In this document: positions 1 to 8,704 of the stretch, piece by piece | Layout of the letters: the number at the start of each line of letters is the position of its first letter | Position numbering within the stretch: the first letter of the stretch is position 1 | Source of the DNA: Gemmatimonadota bacterium | Lineage (GTDB): Bacteria; Gemmatimonadota; Gemmatimonadetes; Longimicrobiales; Gaopeijiaceae | NCBI GenBank assembly: GCA_016873995.1 | Contig: VGVR01000001.1 | Location: 124,001 to 188,000, forward strand | DNA length: 64,000 bases | Direction: 5' to 3' | Position numbers and translations under genes: made by a program | Notes under the pieces: generated by a model | Databases searched by the model: none | What the model saw: the letters and a program-made list of their open reading frames with translations, nothing else | What the model was told of the DNA's origin: nothing

Positions 1-206
1 CGGAGCTCACTCACCGCTTCGTCTTCGGTCAGGTGCCGAGGCAGCGCGCCCGAATCGACCACGGCAGCCGTAGCCGGGCGCTCCCGCACGAGTCGCAGGA
101 AGCCGTCCCAGGAGCGCGCGGTGGCCACCGCGAGGGAGTCGACTTCCACCTCACGCAGGGCCCCGTCCATCTCGGGGGCGTCAGAAAGAACCGTCACCAG
201 GGGCAC
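1..206 (-). CDS. Partial ORF, product unknown (5' end only)
   Basis: An open minus-strand frame begins at a GTG at 206 and runs off the left edge, so about 68 codons are visible. The N-terminus reads VPLVTVLSDAPEMDG, and the pattern of hydrophobic beta strand, acidic turn and amphipathic helix resembles a response-regulator receiver-like fold. That is only an impression. A later stretch, ATAAVVDSGALPRHLTEDEA, also looks like folded, coding sequence. No better start lies upstream, because the in-frame sequence before 206 is not protein-like. The gene is divergent from the repeat lipoprotein at 324. I cannot name a family. Confidence 0.45.
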   Translation of the reverse strand, partial: MPLVTVLSDAPEMDGALREVEVDSLAVATARSWDGFLRLVRERPATAAVVDSGALPRHLTEDEAVSEL

Positions 207-218
207 ATCTTCGAAAAA

Positions 219-247
219 GATATACCCTGAACGGCAAGTGATGCCAT
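219..247 (-). promoter_or_regulatory. Candidate sigma70-type promoter for the partial left-edge gene
   Basis: On the minus strand ATGGCA (247-242) and TATATC (224-219) are separated by 17 bases, each matching the consensus at four of six positions. Only 12 bases separate the -10 box from the GTG at 206, so a transcript from here would have almost no leader. Confidence 0.3.
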
Positions 248-323
248 GCCCCCTGGCACCTCTCCGTTTCTTCAGCCGGAGACCACCTGGTGCTCAGGCT
301 CCAAACCAACCGAGGCAACCGTC

Positions 324-554
324 ATGAAGACGCTCAGCCGCTCGCTACTCGTCCTCTCGCTTACCGTCGGCGCCGCAGCCTGCGGCACGCAGATCATGGG
401 CCCGTATACGCCCGACCCCGGCGCATACACGCCCGACCCTGGAGCGTACACGCCCGACCCCGGCGCCTATACGCCTGATCCTGGAGCGTACACCCCAGAT
501 CCCGGCGCCTACACGCCCGATCCTGGCGCGTATACGCCCGATCCCGGCGCCTAG
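324..554 (+). CDS. Small lipoprotein made of seven YTPDPGA repeats
   Basis: A 76-residue protein. Residues 1-21 form a lipoprotein signal peptide (MKTLSRSLLVLSLTVGAAAC; the lipobox Cys follows GAA). After CGTQIMGP the whole remaining chain is seven perfect copies of the heptad YTPDPGA (DNA 405-551, 21-bp unit). The DNA copies differ at third positions while the protein copies are identical, so the sequence is under coding selection. The ATG at 324 is chosen because a GAGG lies 8 bases before it and the signal peptide starts there; upstream in-frame sequence is not signal-like. The mature chain is Pro/Asp-rich, probably extended and membrane-anchored. Function unknown. Its TAG stop overlaps the TAG stop of the convergent gene on the other strand. 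Confidence 0.7.
   Translation: MKTLSRSLLVLSLTVGAAACGTQIMGPYTPDPGAYTPDPGAYTPDPGAYTPDPGAYTPDPGAYTPDPGAYTPDPGA
405..551 (+). repeat. Seven tandem 21-bp units encoding YTPDPGA
   Basis: The unit has the form TAYACSCCYGAYCCYGGMGCN. Variation falls almost only at synonymous positions (TAT/TAC, GAC/GAT, CCC/CCT, GCA/GCG/GCC). The array fills the mature part of the lipoprotein gene and ends exactly at its stop codon. Confidence 0.9.
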
Positions 555-2164
555 TCGACGCCTGCGCCGACCAATTCCCGCCGCATCGCCCGGAGCCGCT
601 CTCGCAACTCCGGCGGTGCGGCGGGAGTCGGCAGCGGCTCGGCGGCTGTCGCAGATACCAAGGCGGCGAGGGCTGCCTCGGCTTTGAAGTACACGCGGTG
701 GTAGCGATGCTCCTCCGCGAAGTCCCGCGCTCGTAGCAGCCACGAGCGAGCTGGGTCGTACTCTCCGAGGGCCTGGTGGCTCAGGCCGCGGTGGAGGAGG
801 ATTTCGGCCTTGGCGGAGTTCTCACCCACGTCCCATCCCAAGGCGTCGCATTCGCGCGACCAAGCCGCGAATCCCGCGCGATCACCGCGCATGGCCGAGA
901 TGTGGCTTAGCGCATCGTGCGCAAAGACTCGGTAGTACTTCTCCGGACACGAGGCAGCCACCACCTGCCAGGCATCTTCCGCAGCGTCACGGTCCCCATA
1001 CTCCAACAGCGCACCCGCGAGGCCCGCCAGGCAGCGCATTCGACCCAGCGCGCTCGCATACGTGGCCATGGCCTGCCATCCGTGATGCAGCGCAGCGGGT
1101 AGGTCGCCGGACTGTTGCTCGAGCCCCAGCAGCGCGTGGTGCACCACAGCGACGGAGTCCGCGTCGCGAGGGCGCTCGGCGACGGCGAGTGCTTCGCCCA
1201 ACTCCGCACGAGCCGCGGGCAGGTTCCCCGTCTCCCTCGTGATCCCGGCGAGACCGACGAGCACCTGAGCGAGCACGTCTGGGAGCTCGCCCGCTTCCGC
1301 AACTTCTCTTGCGACGTCGAACCAGCGACGCGACTCGGCCCAGTTCGCCTGACGGCGCACCAGACGTCCGCGGAGCCGTGCGGCCTGCGCAGCGGAGCGC
1401 GCTGCCCCAATGGCCGCACCAACGCGGTACGCGCAGTCGTAGATCTCTTCGGCGCCTTTCGTGTGCACCTGCCCCTCCACGACGTCGCCGAGATTCACCA
1501 GCGTACTCGCCAGATCCTCGAACCTCTCGTCCTCTAGAGCATTCAGCGTCGCCTGCCAGAGCTGCCCCTCGGTCGACGCTCCGGCCTCGTTTGACACCTC
1601 GGAACGCGCGCGCCTCACCTGCTCGACGGTCCGCTCGCGTGATGCGGTCAGATCGTCGTCGACCAGCAGCCGTACCAGCCGCGCGACGACGAATCGCTGC
1701 GCGATCCGGCGACTCTCGAGCTCGTCAGATTCGCGCCCGTCCAAGTCGGCGAGAATGTCCCATCCGGCGAATCTCGCCCCCGCCACACAGGGGTCGGCCT
1801 CTACCTTCTCGTCGAGGTCCCGATGCAGCACCAGCGCGGCACACTCACCCGCAGCGAACATCAGACGGTCGCGGACCTCGTTCGCAATCGGTGGCCGCGT
1901 GAGGGCGGAGTCCGCCACCACGAACCAGGCGCGTGTGCCGTCGCTCCCCAGTGCCACCGCGAACGTCGTGGGAGCAGCGCTCGCAGGGTCGGCGGGCGCA
2001 TCGAGCGCACTCGGCACGCCGAGCTGCCAAGCGGCGCGCAGCGGTTCGCTGGCGAACGCTCGTCGCGGCCGCGCACTCAGGAAGTCCACGACGACGTAGG
2101 GGTGGATCAATCCCGTGCCGTGCTCGTCGACCCACACCGCGGCAGCGCGATCCGCCCCCGTCAA
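551..2164 (-). CDS. GAF-like/TPR-repeat protein, possibly 5'-truncated
   Basis: A 537-residue soluble protein. The N-terminal third looks like a GAF-type sensor domain, with a typical end around residues 105-125 (NEVRDRLMFAAGECAALVLH). The C-terminal half is helical and TPR-like from about residue 190 to 500 (for example NLPAARAELGEALAVAE and GEYDPARSWLLRARDFAEEH). No DNA-binding or enzymatic motif was seen. The called start is a TTG at 2164 preceded by GGAG. However, coding-like sequence continues upstream in the same frame (RYQVFGYLAEIAELTGADR), back to a TAG at 2264-2266, beyond which an in-frame ATG lies at 2299. The first helix of the GAF-like domain therefore lies outside the TTG call, so the gene may be interrupted. 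A signalling scaffold role is inference. Confidence 0.6.
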   Translation of the reverse strand: MTGADRAAAVWVDEHGTGLIHPYVVVDFLSARPRRAFASEPLRAAWQLGVPSALDAPADPASAAPTTFAVALGSDGTRAWFVVADSALTRPPIANEVRDRLMFAAGECAALVLHRDLDEKVEADPCVAGARFAGWDILADLDGRESDELESRRIAQRFVVARLVRLLVDDDLTASRERTVEQVRRARSEVSNEAGASTEGQLWQATLNALEDERFEDLASTLVNLGDVVEGQVHTKGAEEIYDCAYRVGAAIGAARSAAQAARLRGRLVRRQANWAESRRWFDVAREVAEAGELPDVLAQVLVGLAGITRETGNLPAARAELGEALAVAERPRDADSVAVVHHALLGLEQQSGDLPAALHHGWQAMATYASALGRMRCLAGLAGALLEYGDRDAAEDAWQVVAASCPEKYYRVFAHDALSHISAMRGDRAGFAAWSRECDALGWDVGENSAKAEILLHRGLSHQALGEYDPARSWLLRARDFAEEHRYHRVYFKAEAALAALVSATAAEPLPTPAAPPELRERLRAMRRELVGAGVD

Positions 2165-2476
2165 CTCGGCGATCTCCGCCAGGTACCCGAAGACCTGGTA
2201 CCTACGGGGATCGGCCCTGTGGAGTGCCTGGCCGAGTCCGAGGCGGGACCAGCGTCGGTCTCTCTAGTCCTGGAGCCTCAGCACGTTGCCGATGGGCATG
2301 ACGAGTCCGTAGCGACGGGTACTAAGGGGGCAGTTGCCAAGTTACCGCCGCCGGGACGCCCCGCACAACAACGGGGTCGTGCTGCCCGTTGGCCCCCGGT
2401 CGTTGGGCCAGCCCGGGCCGGCCGCGCGGCAACGGGTCTGGCACCCTCGATCGCCCCCCCGGGCCTCCGGAACCTG

Positions 2477-3254
2477 TTACGAGGCGCCCGGACCCAGCTC
2501 CTTGCGGTGCATCAGCTCCGGGAACTCGTAGACGATGATCCCGTCGTCGGCGATCACGGAGCGCACCCGGAAGTCGTCGTCCATGGAGGTGAGGATCTTC
2601 TCCGCCGCTGGGATGGCGAGGTTCAGGTGCGTGGCGACCTCGGTCACGGTGAGGGAGCCGCCCCTGGCCGCGGCGAGGCGTAGGATCTTGCGCTGGATGC
2701 GCTGCATGATGGCTTTGCGCCGCTCCTGGAGCCCGCTCCACCCCCATGAGAACGCCAGGGAGCCGGCGGCCCCGAAGACCGAGCCCACCGCTACCGCGGC
2801 CATCTCGAACTCGACGAAGCCGATGAGAATCAACATCGTGGCGAGGAGGACCATCGCGGACCCCAAGACCCGCCTCTTCAGGCCGCTCCCCGGCAAGCGC
2901 TCGTCCGGCTCGTCCTCCACGATGCGCCGCTCGGGCTCGGGCCCGGTCACCGTGAGCGCCCTCGACGCGTTCTCCCACCCGAGCCCGCAACGGGGGCAGA
3001 TCAGGTGCCGGCGCCGCGCCAGCCAGTAGATCAGCCCACCGAACCCGTACGTGAACACGGACACGCCCACGAGAAGACCGACGTGTCCACCTCGGCGAAA
3101 GTAGGGGGATCCCCTCTCCCTGATACGAGCAGCGCGGACAGCGACGGACCCCGCTCGGGCGCGCGAGCGCCATGCCGACCGGAGTGGCTGCGCCGCACGT
3201 CGGGCAACGCATCGAGCCGGGCTGCAGCATCTCACCGCAGGTGGAGCAGCGCAT
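2477..3254 (-). pseudogene. Zinc-ribbon membrane protein with C-terminal winged-helix-like domain, frameshifted
   Basis: The protein starts MRCSTCGEMLQPGSMRCPTC (ATG at 3254, AGGGG just upstream), a CxxC...CxxC zinc ribbon followed by a second ribbon (CPRCSYQGEG). It then shifts frame. The downstream frame continues with a membrane segment (VGLLVGVSVFTYGFGGLIYW), another CxxC (ICPRCGLGW), two more hydrophobic helices (near VLGSAMVLLATMLILIGF) and a soluble tail resembling a winged helix (SLTVTEVATHLNLAIPAAEK). The break is at a run of five G on the plus strand (3104-3108). With four, the two frames join as GEGIPYFRRGG. It lies 47 bases downstream of the protease gene on the same strand, probably one transcript. 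Function unknown. A polymer-run sequencing error is possible. Confidence 0.65.
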
Positions 3255-3301
3255 GAGTCCCCTACGAGGCTCGCCGGCGGAAGGTTCGCGAAGTGGCTGG
3301 G

Positions 3302-5458
3302 TCACGACACGCGGATGATCCGCATGCGGAGGACCGATTGAGCGGCACTCGGGCCACCGGCCTGGCCTCCCAGTCGCAGGCTCACCGAGACACCCGCGGT
3401 CGCGTTGACGATGTAGTATGCGGCCGACGACGACCAGAGCGCACCCGAAGCTTCGAGACCGGCACTACCCACGGGAGTCGGCAGGAGCGGGAACGAGCCT
3501 CCCAGGAACCCCCGCAGGTTCACCGTCGGATAGGCGCGCGGGGGCACACCTGCTGGGAGCCCATCCAGGTAGGCGGCCGACCACCAGTCCGCCACCAGGT
3601 CCTCCCAAGCGAGTCCCGACTCGGCCTCGACGTTGGTGACCCCCGTGCGCACCGTACGCGTGAGGCGGCCGAGGACCCCGCCCCCGATGCGATCGTCCAC
3701 CTACAACAGGGCGAGGAACCCGCCCCCTCGTTCGGGAAGCGAACCCTGCCCCGTGGTCACGATGACGCTGACGGTATCGGGTCGCTGCAGGTATTGCCGC
3801 GAGCGAGCGCGGGTGCCGCTGCGAAAGATGCTGTCGCTCGCGCTGTCGCCGAGCCATTGGTACGCCCGGGCCACAACCTCTTCGGCCATCTGCGCGAGCG
3901 CCTCCGAGAGCCAGAGTGCCTCTTGGGCCGGCGCTCCCCGGACGAGGACCCGCTCATTGAAGTGCACCATGTGTTGGAACTCGTGCGCCAGGATTGCCGG
4001 CACGACGCTCGCGACGAGCGCCTTCGACCTCGCAGACGAGTGGATCCCCGTCGGATCGGGGACCAGGGCGTAGAAGACCTCGCCGCCGTTGCTGCCCGTC
4101 CGCGACGGCAGGAGGTCGTTCCCGAAGAAGAAACCGCCGACGAACCCCGACGCACCGCGAGGCGTGAGTCGATTCACCGCAGGCGTGAAGAGAACCACGA
4201 TGCGTCCGTTGGCGTCGAGGTCGGAGGCCGCTCCGAACGTCGTCGTCACCTGTGGGTGAATCACCTGGTCGAAACGCGCGGCGAACGTGGCCAGCTCGCC
4301 GATGTCGAACCCGCCTGGCGGCGCGAGCGTGTCCACGAAGATCGCCGCGCGCGTCCCGACGAACTGCGCGACCGCTCCGACCTGGTCGAAGGTCCCTTGC
4401 GCGTTGAATACGCTGAACGAGCGTCGCTCTCCCACGGCCGGGACTGCCGCGGGTCCGCTCACGGACGGCGCGATTGAGCCCGCGGGGCCCGTTGCGCGCT
4501 CCCGGATCAGGGCACCTTCGAGGTCCCGCACGTGCTGATCCCAGATTGCTTGGGGGTCCGGCGCTGGCCCCTGTAGCTCCGCGTGCGCGGGTTGGGCTGC
4601 GCGCGGGGGCGAGGGCACGGGCCCGGGAGACGCAAGCGCGGTGAAGCGGTACGGGTGCTGGGCCGCGCCTACGGTGCTTACCGAATACACCACCGCCAGG
4701 TAAGACGTCCCGGACGAGCCGGGCAAGGCGTGGCACTCGAAGCCTGCGTCGTCGGCGACGTCGATGACGTCCCCCACGTTCATCGGCTCGAGCACGATCC
4801 CACCAGTCACTGTCAGCCCGACCGTATCGGCGCTCGCGACCACGCCGAGCTGCATGTGCACTTCCACGTCCCGTACGGGAATGCAGCGCGGCACCACCAC
4901 TTGTAGCGACGTCGAGGTCGCCGCGAGGACTCTGCCGCGGACTCCGGAGAAGAGCACCACGTTGTGGTCGGGAACCGGGCTGAAGCTCGTGCCCGTCAGG
5001 GTGACGGTGGCACCCGCCGTGGTCGTGGTGGGAGCGATCGAGCTGACGGTGGGCTGCAGCACGCCGAAGAGCCCGAACTCCGTCGAGACATTCGGCTGGT
5101 CGGCGACCCGCGCGCGCACGCGCACGGGACCGGGACTCGAGCCCAACCGCACGCGGACCTCGGTGGAGCCAGTCGAGTCGGTGACGGTGGTGGTCGCGCC
5201 CACCAGCGTGGCTCCGCCCTGCGTGACGTCCAAGAGCACGGTCACGTCCTCACGAGGAAGTCCCGAGGCGGCAGCTTGCGCCACCACCCGCAGGGGAGTC
5301 GGGAGCTGGCTACCGACGACGCCGAACTGGCCATCCCCGCTGCCGATCACCAAGTCCAACGGTATGTGGGCGACGGTCGTCTGCGAGGTGCACCCCGCGA
5401 CAGCCGAGACCAGCAATGCCGCCCGTACCCGGGCGGCGAGCCGCCCCGCCCCCCTCAC
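3302..5458 (-). pseudogene. Secreted HExxH metalloprotease with IPT-like domain, interrupted by an in-frame TAG
   Basis: The 718-codon frame starts at a GTG (5458) that overlaps the upstream SH3 gene as GTGA. A lipoprotein signal ends at Cys23 (VSAVAGC). An IPT/TIG-like beta domain follows around residues 125-210 (VSSIAPTTTTAGATVTLTG). The protease region carries HEFQHMVHF at residues 492-500, with Glu519 in WLSEALAQMAEE as the likely third zinc ligand, as in M30-like (hyicolysin-type) surface proteases. Codon 586 (3703-3701) is TAG, reading FLALL-stop-VDDRIGGGVLGRL. The frame then stays open for another 132 codons with typical C-terminal sequence and ends at TGA (3302). The catalytic part lies before the TAG, so a truncated product could still be active. 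Recent nonsense mutation, readthrough or a base error are all possible. Confidence 0.65.
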
Positions 5459-6474
5459 CGCGTCCGCTCGAAGCTCAAGAGATCGACGATGGGCGTACCG
5501 GTGAGGGAAGACGCTCCGGTGCGGACCCGCGCGGTCACGGCGATCCTCTCGAGTGGCACGAGTCCCTGTACGGCCGTGAGCCGCTCCGCCGGGACTGCCA
5601 CATAGACGAAGGGACCGTCGGCACCGCCGTAGCGGGTGAGCATGAAGGGCTCGCCCTGCCGGAAGTCCGTTCGAATCGCCTCCGCGCGCTCGAGCGAGAT
5701 GAACTGGAGAGCCCACGCCACCACGCGGCCCACGTGGGCATTGGGGTCACCGACCAGGTCCTGGGGCACGAGGGTGGAGGGCGTCGTGTCGAGCACGCCC
5801 GTGCCGGGGTCGCTCGCCGGCATCCACACCCAACCATCGAGGCGGACCCGCACCCAGTTGCCCTCGCGCGAGACGACCTGGAGGTCGCGCTCGGGCGCGG
5901 CCATGGCGAGCGTGTCGCCATCGGGTGACGCGAGGATGGCCGCTCCCCCGGGGCCGACGCTGGCATACCCCGTAGGCTGGCGCGCCGCTGGAGCCGGGGC
6001 CGCCGATGCCGGCCGTGGGGGCGCGGAGGTCGCCGCCGTGGGCGCGCTCCCCGTCGACACCGACGCCGACCAGATCCACCCCCGGCGCTTCACGTGGGCC
6101 CACCCTGGTTGGCGCGCGACCTCCTCGAGCAGGGCGCCCTCTTCGAAGCGACCGATGATCGCTCCTGAAGGGGCGCTACGCAGATTCTCTCCGCCGGCCG
6201 CCGATACCACGAGGTCGAGCTCGGCGCTGGACTGGAGGGATTGAAGCCAGACCCAACCTTCGACTTCGACCTGGAGCCAGTTGTCCTGGCGCGTGAGGAC
6301 CTGCAGCTGGGCACCCGACCCGAGGCGTCCGAGGACGACGCCGTTAGGCTCCCTGCGGAAGTTCTCCTCGCGCGACACGCGGGCGGACTGCGCAGACGCC
6401 GACCCGGACGCCCCTGACAGGAGCGCGGTCAGGGCCAGAGTGCGGAGGATGGTCGAGGTTCGGGCTAGGGGCAC
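5455..6474 (-). CDS. Exported protein with three bacterial SH3-like repeats
   Basis: 339 residues. The signal peptide (residues 1-28) ends ASGSASAQ. Three SH3b-type modules follow, each with the pattern REE/LRS-NxRxxPxGxxxGxxxxGxxLxVxxxxxxWxxVxxxGWxW: residues about 32-85 (GWVWLQSL), 90-145 (GWIWSASV) and 185-235 (GWVWMPAS). A C-terminal domain of about 100 residues follows (VVAWALQFISLERAEAIRTD) and is unassigned. SH3b domains usually bind cell-wall glycans or peptides, so a periplasmic or envelope role is inferred. It is the first gene of the minus-strand run SH3, protease, zinc-ribbon, and its TGA overlaps the protease GTG by four bases. It diverges from the beta-barrel gene at 6613. Confidence 0.75.
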   Translation of the reverse strand: MPLARTSTILRTLALTALLSGASGSASAQSARVSREENFRREPNGVVLGRLGSGAQLQVLTRQDNWLQVEVEGWVWLQSLQSSAELDLVVSAAGGENLRSAPSGAIIGRFEEGALLEEVARQPGWAHVKRRGWIWSASVSTGSAPTAATSAPPRPASAAPAPAARQPTGYASVGPGGAAILASPDGDTLAMAAPERDLQVVSREGNWVRVRLDGWVWMPASDPGTGVLDTTPSTLVPQDLVGDPNAHVGRVVAWALQFISLERAEAIRTDFRQGEPFMLTRYGGADGPFVYVAVPAERLTAVQGLVPLERIAVTARVRTGASSLTGTPIVDLLSFERTR

Positions 6475-6612
6475 GGAGTCGGAAACGATCCCGGACGGAC
6501 GGTGTTACAAACGCGTTCTCGCAAGCCGGTGCCCGCGGGACCCGGTCAAATCTGCCCGGGGCACCGAGGGGCGTCAAACCTTTTCTCGGACGCCTACAGG
6601 AGCCGAATTCCC

Positions 6613-7311
6613 TTGATCCGTGTTCTCCGTTCGAGCTTTGCGGCGTTCGTCGCCGTGCTTTGTGGCGTCCTCCCCCGGCCTGCTGCCGGCCAGTCGATTC
6701 CGTCCCCGTACGCGTTCGTCGAGGGGCGCCAGGAAGTCGGGGCCGTGGCGGGCTGGATGAACGCTGGAACGGGCCGCTTCGGTTATGGGCCCAAGGAGGG
6801 CCCAGTGCTGGGCGTCCGGTACGCGGTCGACGTGAGCGGGCCGGGCTCCCTGGAAGGGTCCGTCACCTTCATGGACGGCGTCCGCGATGTCGTGAGTCCG
6901 ACGCGACCCGAGGGCGACGGTGCGATCGGCGAAGCCAACGTGCTGCTCACCATGATCGACCTGCGCCTCAGGCTCACGGCCACCGGAGCGAGGACATGGC
7001 ATGGCTTGAGTCCGTTCATCGTGCTGGGCGCAGGAGTCGCCTTCGACCCGGCGAAGGCGTCCGTAGCGGACGCGCTCCTGGACCCCGACGAACGGTTCGA
7101 GTTCGGCACGAAGTTCATCGGGACGGCAGGTCCCGGCGTGCGTTGGTCGATCAACCGGCACCTCGCCCTGCGAACGGACCTAGGGCTCTCGATTTGGCAG
7201 CTCAAGACACCCAGCGGCTTCGGAGACCCCACGCTCGGCCTGTTGAACGTCGCGGAGAGCGAGTGGGTGAGCAGCACGCAGTTCACGGCTTCTTTCATCT
7301 TCCGTTGGTGA
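6613..7311 (+). CDS. Exported beta-barrel-like outer membrane protein
   Basis: 232 residues from a TTG at 6613, chosen because AGGAG lies about 10 bases upstream and a signal peptide begins there (LIRVLRSSFAAFVAVLCGVL, cleavage after RPAAGQ). The mature chain alternates amphipathic strands and turns typical of small outer-membrane barrels (GVRYAVDVSGPGSLEGSVTF; GPGVRWSINRHLALRTDLGL). It ends in an aromatic residue (SFIFRW), the usual C-terminal signal for the BAM complex. Its stop overlaps the moeA GTG as GTGA. Ligand and function cannot be told from sequence. Confidence 0.65.
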   Translation: MIRVLRSSFAAFVAVLCGVLPRPAAGQSIPSPYAFVEGRQEVGAVAGWMNAGTGRFGYGPKEGPVLGVRYAVDVSGPGSLEGSVTFMDGVRDVVSPTRPEGDGAIGEANVLLTMIDLRLRLTATGARTWHGLSPFIVLGAGVAFDPAKASVADALLDPDERFEFGTKFIGTAGPGVRWSINRHLALRTDLGLSIWQLKTPSGFGDPTLGLLNVAESEWVSSTQFTASFIFRW

Positions 7312-8576
7312 GCCCAGACTTCGAGTCGCGCCCGGCAGATTGGCTCGGAGTCGGGGAAGCCCTGACACGGATCCTTTCGGCGGCCTCACCGCTCGCCGTG
7401 GAGCACGCGCAGGTGCTCGACACGCTGGGCCGGGGGCTCGCGGAGGACGTAGTCGCGGACGCGACGCTCCCTCCCTGGACGAACAGTGGCATGGACGGAT
7501 ACGCCGTCCGCGCCGAGGACGTCCGTTCGGCGAGCACTTCGAACCCGATCACGCTGCGAGTCGTCGGACAGGTCCGTGCGGGGGACGCCCCCGGCCGCGG
7601 CGTCGCAACGGGCGAGGCGGTTCGCATCATGACCGGTGCCCCCATTCCACCGGGGGCCGACTCGGTGATACGCGTCGAGGACACGGATCGGGAGCGTGAG
7701 GAGGGCGTGGTGTGCATCTCCGACGACCGTGACGCAGGGCACAACCTCCGTCCGGCCGGGCAGGACATGAGACGGGGTGAGCTACTGCTCGGGCGAGGGC
7801 ACTCGATTACGCCGGGTTCGATCGGCGTACTCGCCGCCGCCGGCCGCAGGGTGGTCGCCGCGCACAGGAGGCCGGTCGTCGCCGTCTTGACCACGGGCGA
7901 CGAGCTCCGTGACCCGGAGCACTTCGCAGATGTGCGCGCCGGAGCGGGCGTCCCGAACTCGAATGGCCCCATGGTCTCGGCCATGGTCACCGCAGCCGGG
8001 GGGCTGGCGCGGACACTGGCCAACGCACCCGACGACGCAGCAGAGCTCCGCGCACGGATCGAGCAGGCCGCGGACGCTGACGTCCTGGTCACCCTCGGCG
8101 GGGCCTCCATGGGCGAGGCGGACCTCGTGAAGGGGGTGCTGGACGAAATGGGCTATCGCTCCGACTTCTGGCGCGTGCGCATGCGGCCCGGGAGCCCGTT
8201 CGGCTTCGGCTGGCTGCCACGCGGTACCCGCCTCCAGCCTGTGTTCACCCTCCCCGGAAACCCGACATCGGCGTTCGTGACGTTCGAGGTGCTCGTCCGC
8301 CCCTTCCTCCTGCGGCTGGCCGGCCACTCCGACGTCGCGCGCCGTCGCGTCGTGTGCACAGCCGCCGAGCCGATCCGCGCGCCGGCCAAGCTCACGTACT
8401 TCCTCCGCGTGACGCTGGAGGGCTCGGGGAGTGCGCTCGCGGCGCGGCTCACGGGACCACAGGGCTCTGGCCTCGTCTCCGGTCTCGCACATGCGCGCGG
8501 CCTTGCCGTGGTCCCAGAGGGCGTCCAGGAGATCCCCGCAGGCGCCGGGGTCGAGGTCATGGTGATCGGCGCGTGA
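7308..8576 (+). CDS. moeA: Molybdopterin molybdenumtransferase MoeA
   Basis: 422 residues, normal for MoeA. It inserts molybdate into adenylylated molybdopterin to form the molybdenum cofactor. Recognisable blocks in order are LPPWTNSGMDGYAVRAED near the N-terminus, the GxAxRIMTGAPIPPGADSV strand, the MPT-binding domain with TTGDEL and GVPNSNGPM, LVTLGGASMGEADLVK, and the conserved LPGNPTSAFVTFEVLVRPF. The GTG at 7308 overlaps the stop of the preceding gene as GTGA, which decides the start. No other moa/mod genes are in the window, so molybdenum enzymes must lie elsewhere. The final codons (VIGA, TGA) are part of the 44-bp repeat that follows. Confidence 0.92.
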   Translation: MSPDFESRPADWLGVGEALTRILSAASPLAVEHAQVLDTLGRGLAEDVVADATLPPWTNSGMDGYAVRAEDVRSASTSNPITLRVVGQVRAGDAPGRGVATGEAVRIMTGAPIPPGADSVIRVEDTDREREEGVVCISDDRDAGHNLRPAGQDMRRGELLLGRGHSITPGSIGVLAAAGRRVVAAHRRPVVAVLTTGDELRDPEHFADVRAGAGVPNSNGPMVSAMVTAAGGLARTLANAPDDAAELRARIEQAADADVLVTLGGASMGEADLVKGVLDEMGYRSDFWRVRMRPGSPFGFGWLPRGTRLQPVFTLPGNPTSAFVTFEVLVRPFLLRLAGHSDVARRRVVCTAAEPIRAPAKLTYFLRVTLEGSGSALAARLTGPQGSGLVSGLAHARGLAVVPEGVQEIPAGAGVEVMVIGA

Positions 8577-8704
8577 CGCTCCGGGCCGCCTCGCTCGCCT
8601 TGGCCGTGATCGGCGCGTGACGCTCTGGGCCGCCTCGCTCGCCCTGGCCGTGCTCGGCGCGTGACGCTCCGGGCCGCCTCGCTCGCCCTGGCCCTGATCG
8701 GCGC
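8562..8704 (+). repeat. Triple 44-bp tandem repeat spanning the moeA stop and M23 start
   Basis: Three consecutive 44-bp units begin at GTG codons 8573, 8617 and 8661 and differ by one to three bases each. The end of moeA (8562-8572) matches the unit tail. 44 is not divisible by three, so each of the first two units encodes a 15-residue signal-peptide-like peptide (MTLRAASLALAVIGA; MTLWAASLALAVLGA) that ends in TGA overlapping the next GTG. Only the third unit runs on into the peptidase gene. Confidence 0.9.

Noticed and set aside
2300-2476. A possible small gene or RNA in the gap after the zinc-ribbon gene
   Set aside because: The sequence is GC-rich with several short inverted repeats, but no frame has a start, ribosome-binding site and protein-like composition.
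2322-3305. A longer continuous frame through the zinc-ribbon gene
   Set aside because: After about 3105 it becomes Arg/Gly-rich noise, while the other frame carries membrane helices and a CxxC. The frameshifted reading explains the region better.
8562-8704. CRISPR-like or attachment-site repeat
   Set aside because: The units are directly adjacent with no spacers and encode signal peptides at a gene junction.
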